From: JBOGUF01 sp050696075
Lineage (GTDB): Bacteria; Chloroflexota; Chloroflexia; Thermomicrobiales; UBA6265
DNA: 49,122 nucleotides
Direction of reading: 5' to 3'
Assembly: GCA_050696075.1 (NCBI GenBank)
Contig: JBOGUF010000161.1
Span: 1-49,122 of the forward strand
The position numbers and the translations under genes are program-made. The stretch's first letter is position 1. Each line of letters opens with the position of its first letter. Of the stretch, positions 40,468 through 48,547 are shown piece by piece. The notes under the pieces were generated by a model. That model worked only from the letters and a program-made list of their open reading frames with translations, was not told the origin of the DNA and made no database searches.

Positions 40468-40968
40468 ATGGACATCGATCAACCGATGACGAAGTTGCGG
40501 TTTCTGGAGCAACTGCTGGCCGAGCGGGAGCGGTGGGATGCGCTGTTGATCGAGGTCGGCGAGCGGCGGATGACAGAGGCGATGGAACCGGGCGGCTGGT
40601 CGGTAAAGGACGTGGTCGCGCACATCGCCTGGTCCGAGCGGGAGATGGTGGGGGTGATGCGGGAGCGAGCGCTAGTCGGCTCGGATCTGTGGAACCTCGA
40701 GCAGGACGAGCGCAACCGGATCGTCTACGAGGAGAACCGGGACCGGCCGCTGGACGAGGTGCTAGCTGAGGCGCGCGACGTCTACCGCGACTTCCTCGAA
40801 TGCGTCAAGCACCTCGCCGACGACGACCTGCACGATCCCGGCCGCTACCTCGGCATGCCGCCCGACTGGACCCCCTGGCGCGTCCTCGCCGGCTGCTGCT
40901 ATCACCACTACGCCGATCATCATACGGAGGTCCGCGCGTGGCTCGATGGCCAGACGGGGGATGAGTGA
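40468..40968 (+). CDS. DinB-like four-helix-bundle protein
   Basis: A 166-residue protein of the DinB/DUF664-like superfamily (related to mycothiol- or bacillithiol-linked transferases). It has the helix-1/2 motif GGWSVKDVVAHIAWSEREMV and the C-terminal metal-site helix CYHHYADHHTEVRAWL, with the expected three His ligands (H in VVAHI and two in HHYADHH). It probably binds Zn or Ni and uses a thiol cofactor; this is inference. Start uncertain: ATG 40468 (MDIDQPMTKLRFLEQLL) is chosen; 40429 and 40486 are alternatives. Confidence 0.75.
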   Translation: MDIDQPMTKLRFLEQLLAERERWDALLIEVGERRMTEAMEPGGWSVKDVVAHIAWSEREMVGVMRERALVGSDLWNLEQDERNRIVYEENRDRPLDEVLAEARDVYRDFLECVKHLADDDLHDPGRYLGMPPDWTPWRVLAGCCYHHYADHHTEVRAWLDGQTGDE

Positions 40969-41044
40969 CGGTCGGGTCGGTGGCGCGGCTTGACGGACAA
41001 TCCGGTAGAGACGAACGGGCTTCGGAGGCAGACTGAGAACAGCA

Positions 41045-41509
41045 ATGGCCAGAACGACCCGCCCACGCATCAACGTGGCTGATTTGCCGGTCGAGGATGT
41101 AACCGCCCTGGAACATGCCCTGCCACCGTCGCTCAGTCACGTCGCCGCCGCGATTGTGGCCTCGCGCTCCATGCTGGACCTCGATGACGATTGGGATGGG
41201 GAAAGCAGCCCTGGTTATGCGGAGGCTATCTGGCGGCGTGCCGTGGGTTTGCTGCTAATGAGCGCGCTGGAACTGGTCGAGGAGCGCGGGTTGACGGCTC
41301 CGCTTCCCAAGATTCGCAAGGGCCCGCTCGGCAGCATCGACCTCCATTGGCGCACGCCCTCGCGCGAACTGCTGGTCAACGTGCCGGCCGATGTCGATGA
41401 ACCAGCCGACTACTACGGCGACGACCGCGCCGGCGGCCATGTGATCAAGGGAACACTCGACCCGGACGAGGAGAACGACTGGCTGATGATGTGGCTGGCG
41501 AAGCCATAG
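41045..41509 (+). CDS. Hypothetical protein with DDDWDGESSPGY motif (first gene of an unknown two-gene module)
   Basis: A 154-residue protein: helical N-terminus (VEDVTALEHALPPSLSHVAA), the motif LDLDDDWDGESSPGYAEAIW, a second helix (RAVGLLLMSALELVEERG), then APLPKIRKGPLGSIDLHW and ELLVNVPADVDEPADYYGDD. The acidic DDDWDGE box followed by a helix and two beta pairs is a pattern I associate with an uncharacterised family. The next gene starts inside its 3' end (GTG 41491), so the two are coupled. Function is unknown. Confidence 0.7.
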   Translation: MARTTRPRINVADLPVEDVTALEHALPPSLSHVAAAIVASRSMLDLDDDWDGESSPGYAEAIWRRAVGLLLMSALELVEERGLTAPLPKIRKGPLGSIDLHWRTPSRELLVNVPADVDEPADYYGDDRAGGHVIKGTLDPDEENDWLMMWLAKP

Positions 41510-41974
41510 GCCCTTGGCCGGTCGAGGAGATTCCCGACGTCGACGCGCTCTACATGCACGTCCACCGCCGGTGGCTCGACGAGAACGGCGACCTGGAACC
41601 GGGGTGCTTTCAGAATCACCCGAAAAGACCGGCGGCATGTCGACCGATTGGAGCAAGGACGCGACGCCCGAGGAGACTCGGCAGCGTGCCTTGCGAAGCG
41701 CTCCTGCAGACAACGCCGTCCTGGCGCTGAACGTGGGAAGAGTGCGAGCCATCCCCCATCAGACCGTTGTCCACGCGCCCACGCCGAGGTCTTCGGGCCG
41801 AAGAATGCCGAGGCCCGCGTGCATTACTCGCGGCTCTATCGATTGGTTATCGAGCTTGACCACGATGACAGCGAGGTGGTAGTCGAGGGCAACGATGATA
41901 CGATGGACGTGCGACATGAGGGTTCGTCCGCCCATGCCCCAACGGGCCTCCACGGAGACGACTGGCCATGGTGA
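41491..41974 (+). pseudogene. Second gene of the unknown module (DWSKxxTPEETR family), two frameshifts
   Basis: GTG 41491 opens MAGEAIGPWPVEEIPDVDAL and reaches GCFQNHP. A one-base loss near 41620 changes frame; the protein continues EKTGGMSTDWSKDATPEETR and VRAIPHQTVVHAPTP, then shifts again near 41790 to HAEVFGPKNAEARVHYSRLY, ending at 41974. The three parts fit one protein of about 160 residues with a typical VRxIPxQTVxHxP ... DVFGxK layout. It overlaps the upstream gene by 19 bp and the intact Uma2 gene by 7 bp. As written it cannot give a full protein. Confidence 0.7.
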
Positions 41975-42516
41975 TGACCAAGCTCGCGACGGCAGCGGAT
42001 CTGGCCGCGCTTCCTGATGACGCCTTCCACAGGTTCGAACTGATTCGGGGGGAAATACGCGACGTGTCGCCAGCCGGAGGGGATCACGGTCGGATCGCGG
42101 GGCGCACGCTCAAACCACTGATCGCGCTCCAGGATGCGGGGATCGGCGAAGTGCTCGTCGCCGACACGGGGTATTTCCTCGAGTATGAGCCGGATACTGT
42201 CCTTGCACCTGATGTAGCGTTCGTTCTGCGGGAGGATCTGCGACCGCTGGGCGAGGAAAAGGGGTTCATCCGCTCCGTGCCCACTCTCGTCGTTGAAGTC
42301 GTCTCCCCGTCGGAGTCGATGCGCGAAGTGCTGGAGAAGGTCGATATCTATCGTCGGGCCGGTGTGCGGTTGATCTGGGTCGCCTTCCCGCGGACGAACA
42401 CCGTCCTGGTTGACGGGGCGGAGCGAGAACGGCAAACCTTGGGCATTGATGACGTGCTCGATGGCGGCGACGTGTTGCCAGGATTGCGGTTAGCAGTGGC
42501 AGACATCTTCCGCTAG
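41968..42516 (+). CDS. Uma2-family protein (DUF820, PD-(D/E)XK-like)
   Basis: A 182-residue protein and intact paralogue of the broken copy at 33938. It has HRFELIRGEIRDVSPAGGDH, YEPDTVLAPDVAFVL (the Asp of the nuclease core), VPTLVVEVVSPSESMREVLE (the E-x-V core strand), and RRAGVRLIWVAFPRTNTVLV. The fold is restriction-endonuclease-like, but no Uma2 protein has a firmly proven role; many copies per genome are usual. ATG 41968 (MVMTKLATAADLAAL). Confidence 0.85.
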   Translation: MVMTKLATAADLAALPDDAFHRFELIRGEIRDVSPAGGDHGRIAGRTLKPLIALQDAGIGEVLVADTGYFLEYEPDTVLAPDVAFVLREDLRPLGEEKGFIRSVPTLVVEVVSPSESMREVLEKVDIYRRAGVRLIWVAFPRTNTVLVDGAERERQTLGIDDVLDGGDVLPGLRLAVADIFR

Positions 42517-42585
42517 GCCCGCCTCGCGGCAGCGGCGGCGAAGATGGGCGACTGGCGGACGATTTTCACCAGGCAAGGCATCTCC

Positions 42586-45120
42586 ATGTCGACCCGGACG
42601 CCTGCCGACGATGCCCCACCCCGACAGCTGAGCCCCCTGCCGCGCGCGGATCGCGGTCGATCCTACCAACTGCCCAAACCCTTGACCCCGCTCATCGGCC
42701 GGGAGCACGAGGTCGCGACGCTGACGGCCCTCCTGCGCCGCGCCGACGTTCCCTTGCTCACCGTGACCGGTCCCGGCGGCGTCGGCAAGACGCGTCTGGC
42801 GCTGGCGGTGGCGTGGGAGCTCGCCGGCGACTATAGCGACGGCGCCGTCTTCGTCCCGCTCGCGCCGATCCGCGATCCGGGTCTCGTCGCCGCCGCGGTC
42901 GCGCGGACGCTCGACCTCCGCGAGCACGACGATCGGCCCGTGCTCGACCTCCTAAAGGTCTCGTTGCGTGAGCGCGAGCTGCTGCTGGTGCTGGACAACT
43001 TCGAGCAGGTCAACGCGGCGGCGGCGCTTGTGCCGGACCTCCTCGTCGCCTGCCCGCACCTCACGATCCTGGTCGCCAGCCGGGCGCGGCTCGGCGTGAC
43101 CGGTGAGCGCGCCGTGCGTCTTGCTCCGCTGGCGCTGCCCGACGTCTCAGCCGTCCCGTCCGTCGCGCGTCTGTGCGACGCCGCGGCCGTTCGCCTCTTC
43201 GTCGAACGGGCGCGGGCGGTGAACAGCGACTTCCGGCTCACCGAGGCGAACGCCGCGGCAGTGGCTGAGATCTGCCGCCGCCTCGACGGGTTGCCCCTGG
43301 CCATCGAGCTGGCCGCGGTGCGGAGCAGGGTGCTCCCTCCGCCGGCGTTGCTCGAGCGCCTGGCGCCGCGGCTGCCGCTGCTGACGGGTGGTCCCATGGA
43401 CGCGCCGCCTCGGCTCCAAACGATGCGCGCCGCGATCGCCTGGAGCTACGACCTGCTCGGCGAGGATCAGCAGGCGCTGTTTCGGCGGCTGGCCGTCTTT
43501 GTCGGCGGCTTCACGCTGGCGGCGGCCGAAGCGGTGCTGGCGGACAGCGGACGTCCGCCGTCCGCCTCCATGCTCGACGGCGTCAGCGCGCTGGTGAATC
43601 AGAGCCTGGTGCATCCGGCGGCTGCCGGCAACGACCACGGGGCGGCGCACCCGCGATTCGTGATGTTGGAGACGATCCGCGAGTACGCCCTGGAGCAACT
43701 GGGCGGGACTGAAGAGGAGGTGGTCGCGCGGGGAGCGCACGCGGTGTGGTGCTTGGCTCTCGCGGAGCGCGCGGAGCCGGAGCTGACCGGACGCGAGCAA
43801 GCGACCTGGCTGGACCGCCTCGAGGCGGAGGCGGGCAACATGCGCGCCGCCCTGGCGTGGTTTGCGGAGCGCGATCAGGGCGAGCAGGCGCTACGCCTGT
43901 CAGGGGCGCTTGCCCGCTTCTGGGAAGTGCATGGTCATCTGGGCGAGGGCCGGCAGTGGCTTGAAAGACTGTTGACTTTGACGGCACAGGCTCAAGGCGC
44001 GAATGCGGCGGCAACGCGGGCCAAGGCGCTCAGTGGGGCGGGGAGGCTTGCCTACTGTCAGGGCGACCTGGCGCGGGCGGTTGGCTGCCATCAGCAGAGT
44101 GAGGCGCTGTACCGGACGGTGGGCGACCGGCAGGGCATCGCTTTCGCCCTCACCTGCCTCGGCTTTCTCGCCTACCTTCAGGGCGACACGCATCGGGCTG
44201 CGGTCCTCTATGACGACGGTCTGACGCTCTACCGGAGGTTGAGCGACAGGCGGGGGATCGCGTTGGTGCTCGACCACCTGGGCGTGATCGCGACCCAAGA
44301 TGGCGACCAAGAGCGGGCGACGACACTCCTGGAGGAGAGCCTGGGCCTCTCTCGGGAACGGGAAGATCAGTGGCAGCAGGCCGTGACGCTCATCAACCTC
44401 GGCGTCGTCGCGACTCACCGGAGCGACTACCGGCGCGCGGAGCAGTGCTTCGCGGAAAGCCTGCCCCGGTCTCGGGCGATCGGGAGCAACCGCCTTGCGG
44501 CGTACGCGCTCGCCTACTTGGGACTCATCGTCCAGGAACAAGGTGACGCCAGGCGAGCCGTCGCGCTGTACGCGGAAGCGCTGACCCTCTGCCGCGACCT
44601 GGGGGGGCAGCTCCCCACGACCCGGTGTCTGGAGGGATTGGCGCGAGCCGCTGGATCGTGGGGGCAGCTCGATCTCGCCGCGCGTCTCTTCGGGGCGGCA
44701 CACACGCTGCGGATCGCCAGCGGCCTACCCATGCTCCCTGCCGACCAAGCGATCCACGATCGCGGCGTCGCGGCCGTCCGGAAGCAGATGGGCGAGGCCA
44801 CCTTCGCCGCCGCCTGGGATGCGGGCCGGACGCTCCGACTGGACGACGCCGTGACCGCGGCACTCTCCGTGGCCACCGAAGCGGCCGCCATGGACCCAGC
44901 CGCATCCCGCCCCGAGGAAAAAGGAGCCAGCAGGTTGACGCCGCGCGAGCTCGACGTTTTGCGTCTGCTCGTCGAGGGGCAGTCCGACCGCGAGATCGGG
45001 GCCGCGCTGGGGATCAGCCCGCGCACCGTCGAGACCCATGTCGCCCACGTGCTCAACAAGCTCGGTGTCGAGACGCGCACGGCGGCCGCGACCTTCGCGG
45101 TGCGGCTGGGCCTCGCCTGA
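42586..45120 (+). CDS. NB-ARC ATPase with TPR repeats and C-terminal LuxR HTH (MalT/AfsR-like regulator)
   Basis: An 844-residue regulator. NB-ARC domain: LIGREHEVATLTALL, Walker A TGPGGVGKTRLA (about residues 61-72), Walker B LLLVLDNFEQ, sensor SRARLGVTGER, and GLPLAIELAA. A winged-helix-like segment (AIAWSYDLLGEDQQALFRRL) follows. About seven TPR-like repeats occupy residues 420-700 (GDLARAVGCHQQSEALYRTV, GDTHRAAVLYDDGLTLYRRL and so on). The LuxR HTH is residues 785-844: LTPRELDVLRLLVEGQSDRE then GISPRTVETHVAHVLNKLGV. ATG 42586 (MSTRTPADDAPP) is favoured over 42544 because AAGG sits seven bases upstream. It probably senses a signal via the TPRs and switches transcription in an ATP-dependent way. 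Confidence 0.9.
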   Translation: MSTRTPADDAPPRQLSPLPRADRGRSYQLPKPLTPLIGREHEVATLTALLRRADVPLLTVTGPGGVGKTRLALAVAWELAGDYSDGAVFVPLAPIRDPGLVAAAVARTLDLREHDDRPVLDLLKVSLRERELLLVLDNFEQVNAAAALVPDLLVACPHLTILVASRARLGVTGERAVRLAPLALPDVSAVPSVARLCDAAAVRLFVERARAVNSDFRLTEANAAAVAEICRRLDGLPLAIELAAVRSRVLPPPALLERLAPRLPLLTGGPMDAPPRLQTMRAAIAWSYDLLGEDQQALFRRLAVFVGGFTLAAAEAVLADSGRPPSASMLDGVSALVNQSLVHPAAAGNDHGAAHPRFVMLETIREYALEQLGGTEEEVVARGAHAVWCLALAERAEPELTGREQATWLDRLEAEAGNMRAALAWFAERDQGEQALRLSGALARFWEVHGHLGEGRQWLERLLTLTAQAQGANAAATRAKALSGAGRLAYCQGDLARAVGCHQQSEALYRTVGDRQGIAFALTCLGFLAYLQGDTHRAAVLYDDGLTLYRRLSDRRGIALVLDHLGVIATQDGDQERATTLLEESLGLSREREDQWQQAVTLINLGVVATHRSDYRRAEQCFAESLPRSRAIGSNRLAAYALAYLGLIVQEQGDARRAVALYAEALTLCRDLGGQLPTTRCLEGLARAAGSWGQLDLAARLFGAAHTLRIASGLPMLPADQAIHDRGVAAVRKQMGEATFAAAWDAGRTLRLDDAVTAALSVATEAAAMDPAASRPEEKGASRLTPRELDVLRLLVEGQSDREIGAALGISPRTVETHVAHVLNKLGVETRTAAATFAVRLGLA

Positions 45121-45225
45121 ACAGACGACGCGTCCCGCGCGTCCGTAGAATCCCGGACACCGTTTCCATCGACAGGTCCGTAGATCACCGGATGTGCATC
45201 CCGCCCTGGGTCGCTACCATCGCCA

Positions 45226-45438
45226 GATGAGGCCGACCGCGAACGGCTCGAGGCGACGCGGCATCAGCTCGGGCCGGCGCTCGCCCAGGCGATAGAGACG
45301 CCGATGGACGGCGAGCGACCGGAGGAGGCCGATGGTGCATCCATCCTCGCGGCAGCGGCACGGGCAACGGCGGATTACTCCGACGCGGTCGCCGGTGGCA
45401 CGGGCGCCATCACCCGCGGCGTCGTCCGGCCAAGCTGA
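45226..45438 (+). pseudogene. Possible C-terminal remnant of a second NB-ARC/TPR regulator
   Basis: A frame of 70 codons (EADRERLEATRHQLGPALAQ and later ADGASILAAAARATADYSDA) resembles the end of the TPR region of AfsR-type regulators (ARAALGEAAFAAAW type). It overlaps the start of the eCIS-cargo-like gene in another frame. It could also be chance. Confidence 0.3.
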
Positions 45439-46429
45439 TGCCGACGAACGGACTTGGCTTCTCGGCGGAATACGCTCCCACGGCTCGACGCCGCCGGGGA
45501 GGGGCGCTCCCCGCCGTGAGTACGAGCGCATCCTCGCGCTCCAACGCGTGAGCGGGAACGCCGCCGTCCAGCGGTTGCTGCGCGTGGACGCCCCGGCGGC
45601 GCCCACCACGGGAGCCTCGGTCCTCCAGCGCTGGTGGGGCGACGACGAGGAGGCCGAATCGGACGGCGAGTCCCCCGCCCCCTTCGACTGGGTCAAGGAG
45701 ACGGCGGGCGACGTGGCCGATTGGGCCGTCGAGACCGCCGGGGGCACGGCCGACTGGGCGGCGGAGACGGGCGAGGCAGTGGTCGACGCCGCCCCCGCGG
45801 AGGTCGGCCAGGCGATCGACTGGGTCAAGGAGCACATCCCCGGCGTCGGGGTCTGGGCCAGTGGGTTCCTCGTGCCGGAGGCAGAAGACGACGAGGATCC
45901 CGGGGGGTTCATCCCGCCGTGGCAGCAGACCTATTCGTTTGCCCCCGGCTCTATCCCCGGCTACCTCAACTCGGAGGGCGACGAGCGGACCGCCGACACC
46001 GACTGGGTCAGGGACGCGGTCGGGACCGGGGTCCTCTCGGCGGACTCGGGGCTCGCGGGGGCCGTCGTCGTCCGTCTGATCCCGATGTCGGCGATGGTCG
46101 CCTATTGGGTTTCCACGCTCAGCGGGGCTGCCTCCGCGTACTGGCGGTCCTACAAGGAGTATCAGGTGCAGGAGCGCATCATCACCGACGTGGTGACGGT
46201 GCATGAGTGGTACGGCCGGTACCGGTTCGATCCCCTCACTTGGAAGATCGCCGCCGTCGACTTTCAGGGCGTCGGTCAGTCCCGGCCGACGTACACCGCG
46301 CTGCGGTACCAGCAACGCCTCACCGATGCCGAGGGCAACGTGCTCTACACCCACCCGGCGGGCCACATCCCGATCGGCCTGGGCCTCGACCACGAGAACC
46401 TGCCGGAGCACTCGTTCGGCCACTGGTAG
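45332..46429 (+). CDS. eCIS-cargo-like protein (LQRxxGNxAVxRLL N-terminal motif)
   Basis: A 365-residue protein. The first 60 residues are low-complexity, Pro/Arg/Ser-rich and probably disordered; then comes ILALQRVSGNAAVQRLL (67-83), the motif that precedes DUF4157 or effector domains in proteins carried by extracellular contractile injection systems, and a second VLQRWWGDDEE (97-107). Residues 110-160 are repeats of DWVKETAGDVADWAVETAGG type. The rest (GVGVWASGFLVPEAED, VVVRLIPMSAMVAYWVS, YGRYRFDPLTWKIAAVDF, AGHIPIGLGLDHENLPEHSF) is a possible membrane-contacting and then globular C-terminal domain I cannot name. ATG 45332 follows GGAGGAGG. No injection-system genes are in the window. Confidence 0.6.
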   Translation: MVHPSSRQRHGQRRITPTRSPVARAPSPAASSGQADADERTWLLGGIRSHGSTPPGRGAPRREYERILALQRVSGNAAVQRLLRVDAPAAPTTGASVLQRWWGDDEEAESDGESPAPFDWVKETAGDVADWAVETAGGTADWAAETGEAVVDAAPAEVGQAIDWVKEHIPGVGVWASGFLVPEAEDDEDPGGFIPPWQQTYSFAPGSIPGYLNSEGDERTADTDWVRDAVGTGVLSADSGLAGAVVVRLIPMSAMVAYWVSTLSGAASAYWRSYKEYQVQERIITDVVTVHEWYGRYRFDPLTWKIAAVDFQGVGQSRPTYTALRYQQRLTDAEGNVLYTHPAGHIPIGLGLDHENLPEHSFGHW

Positions 46430-46528
46430 CCGGCGCTTCGGCGCCGTGTGACGTGCCGGTTCGGGTCAGTACATCACCGTTCGGACTCACGCGTGGTGGC
46501 GGGTGACAGAAGTAAAGGAGAGACGGAG

Positions 46529-47650
46529 ATGGAGGGGTCGCACTTCGACGAGCTGACCCGAACGTTGGGGCGGGCAGGAACTCGCCGCGGAATGCTCCGC
46601 GGCCTGGCGGCGGGACTGGCGGGGATCGTCATGCTTCAGCGACCCATCGCCGCGGCGCGCCCGCCGCGGAAGCCACTCGGGTCCGCATGCGCCCGCGCCA
46701 CCGAATGCGTCTCGTTCCTCTGCGTAGATGGAGTGTGCTGCGCCGGTCCCTGCACCGGGCAGTGCGAGGCATGTACGGCACAGGGCGTCTGCGCGCCGGT
46801 CACCGGGGCGCCGCTCGGCACGCGCACCGCCTGCCCAGGTAGCGGGCCGTGCGCCGCGAGTTGCGACGGCCAGACGACGAGCCACTGTGCGAACTTCCCC
46901 GATGGTGAGACAGCTTGTGGCGCGTCGACCTGTTCGGACGGCTGGCAGACGTTCTATGCCTGCGGCGGGGGTGGCACGTGTCATCCGACCACGACGAATT
47001 GCGGTCTCTTCGCCTGCAACCAGGAGAGTACGGCCTGCCTCACCAGTTGCACGTCCAACGAGGACTGCGTGGGCGCGGCCTTCTGCTCCGCGTCAGGCGA
47101 CTGCCAGGGCGACAAGGGGCTTGGCGAGCCCTGCGCGGGGCCGGACGAGTGCCAGCAGGGCTACTGCGCCGGCGGCGTCTGCTGCAACGATGCCTGCGAC
47201 GGCGCCTGCCGTTCCTGCACCCTCCCCGGCGCCGTCGGGTTCTGCTCCTTGGTGCCCGCGGGCGGACCGTGCGGCGACGGTGGGATGTGCTGCGATGAAG
47301 GCTGCGTCGAAACGGACACCGACCCCTTCAACTGCGGCGGCTGCGGCGTCCGCTGCCGCGTGGCCGAGCTGTGCTCCAACGGCGAGTGCGTCTGCCCCGG
47401 TTTTCCCACATGCGGAACGGGCTCCGGCGCCTGCTGCAACGTCGACGGCAACCCGCTTGCCTTTCAGTGCGTCTGTGCCCCCAGCGCGGCCGTCGACCCG
47501 ACGACCTGCGACTTCGTGGCCTTGGACCAATGTCCCGCCGGATCGACCCTGTGCGCCGGCCCCACCGGTACCTGCGGCTTGGGCGAGACCAGCTCCTGCT
47601 GCCCAGCCGGAACCACGTGCGATACCGCGACCGGGACATGCTTCTTGTAA
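46529..47650 (+). CDS. Cys-rich Tat-exported protein
   Basis: A 373-residue secreted protein with a twin-arginine signal (GTRRGMLRGLAAGLAGIVML) and about 50 cysteines, arranged as CxxxxxCxSFLCVDGVCCAG, GQCEACTAQGVCAP, CNDACDGACRSCTLPG and TDPFNCGGCGVRC. Such repeats occur in Dickkopf/EGF-like Cys-rich proteins of myxobacteria and Chloroflexota. Tat export with many disulfides is notable because folding before export would happen in the reducing cytoplasm. The ATG at 46529 follows AAAGGAG by eight bases. It is 100 bp after the eCIS-cargo-like gene, same strand; co-transcription is possible. Function unknown. Confidence 0.8.
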   Translation: MEGSHFDELTRTLGRAGTRRGMLRGLAAGLAGIVMLQRPIAAARPPRKPLGSACARATECVSFLCVDGVCCAGPCTGQCEACTAQGVCAPVTGAPLGTRTACPGSGPCAASCDGQTTSHCANFPDGETACGASTCSDGWQTFYACGGGGTCHPTTTNCGLFACNQESTACLTSCTSNEDCVGAAFCSASGDCQGDKGLGEPCAGPDECQQGYCAGGVCCNDACDGACRSCTLPGAVGFCSLVPAGGPCGDGGMCCDEGCVETDTDPFNCGGCGVRCRVAELCSNGECVCPGFPTCGTGSGACCNVDGNPLAFQCVCAPSAAVDPTTCDFVALDQCPAGSTLCAGPTGTCGLGETSSCCPAGTTCDTATGTCFL

Positions 47651-47957
47651 GCGCTCGGCTGCCGATCGCCGGAAGGCAAGCATCGCGCGTGCTGCAGAGC
47701 TCTCGGCCTTGCCTGGCGGCGCGGTCAAGTCACCGACTCGCCCCTACCGGCAGCGTATGCACGTAGGAGCGATCCACCGCTACGCGGTGTTTACCCCGTC
47801 GCCGGAATGGGCAATCGTGATAGGCCATTCCGCGGATGTGCCCGGCGTCGGTGCGGGCTAGCCTCGGATCGGTCCTGGTCTCCGGTGGCCGGCCGTGGTC
47901 GCGTTGCCGCGTGACGAGACCAGGCGCGGCAGGGCAACCAGGCGTGAGGAAAAGGCT
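47651..47957. other. Intergenic region, no gene seen
   Basis: About 310 bp between the Cys-rich protein and the PP-loop gene. Frames here are short and arginine-rich; no RNA gene or clear promoter was found. Confidence 0.45.
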
Positions 47958-48546
47958 ATGCCACGCGTGCTCTGGCTCGGCGACTATCGGGTTTCGCCGC
48001 ACCAGCTCAGCCTGGAGTTCGGCGTCGATGCGCTGCGCTTCACCACCTCCTATTGGTACAGCGACGTCGACCTGCTGGCGATCGAGCGTGCGCTGGGGCG
48101 GCCCTTCTTCCGGAAGCTCGTGTTCCACATCGCCGCCTTCGAGGCGAACAAGCTGGGCAGCCTGGCGCCGGATCGCTTCGATCTCGGGCCGTTCGCGGAC
48201 CTCTATACCGATGCCTTCGAGCGCCTGTGGCGGACGGTCTTCCGGCGCGTCTGGGCGCAGTGGCGGTATGAGCACGATCGACCCCACTACGACGGGCCGC
48301 GGATCGACGGGACATCGCGGGCTTGTCCGTCGCCGGTGGCGATCGGGCGGCCGGGGCCGGTCGAGGCGCTCGTCTTCCGCGGGGGCGGCAAGGACAGCCT
48401 GGTGGCGATGCGCCTCCTCGAAGAGGCCGGCATCCCCTATGCCAGCTATGCCTACGCGCACTCGATCTATGGTCGGGCGGAGACCCAGCACCGGCTGATC
48501 GATGGATTGCTCGATGCCTGCCGTCCTGTATGGACTGGGGAGATAG
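47958..48546 (+). pseudogene. PP-loop ATPase-like protein, truncated by IS remnant
   Basis: ATG 47958 follows GAGGAAAAGG. The N-terminal 130 residues (MPRVLWLGDYRVSPHQLSLE, FGVDALRFTTSYWYSDVDLL) are not familiar. Then comes EALVFRGGGKDSLVAMRLLE (about residues 136-155), the SGGxDS-type PP-loop of ATP-pyrophosphatases that adenylate a substrate, and AGIPYASYAYAHSIYGRAET. Coding sequence stops making sense at about 48535, where the IS481-type end begins; the C-terminal half of the expected protein is lost. The reading runs on 23 bp into the IS before a stop. Confidence 0.65.
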
Positions 48547-48547
48547 A

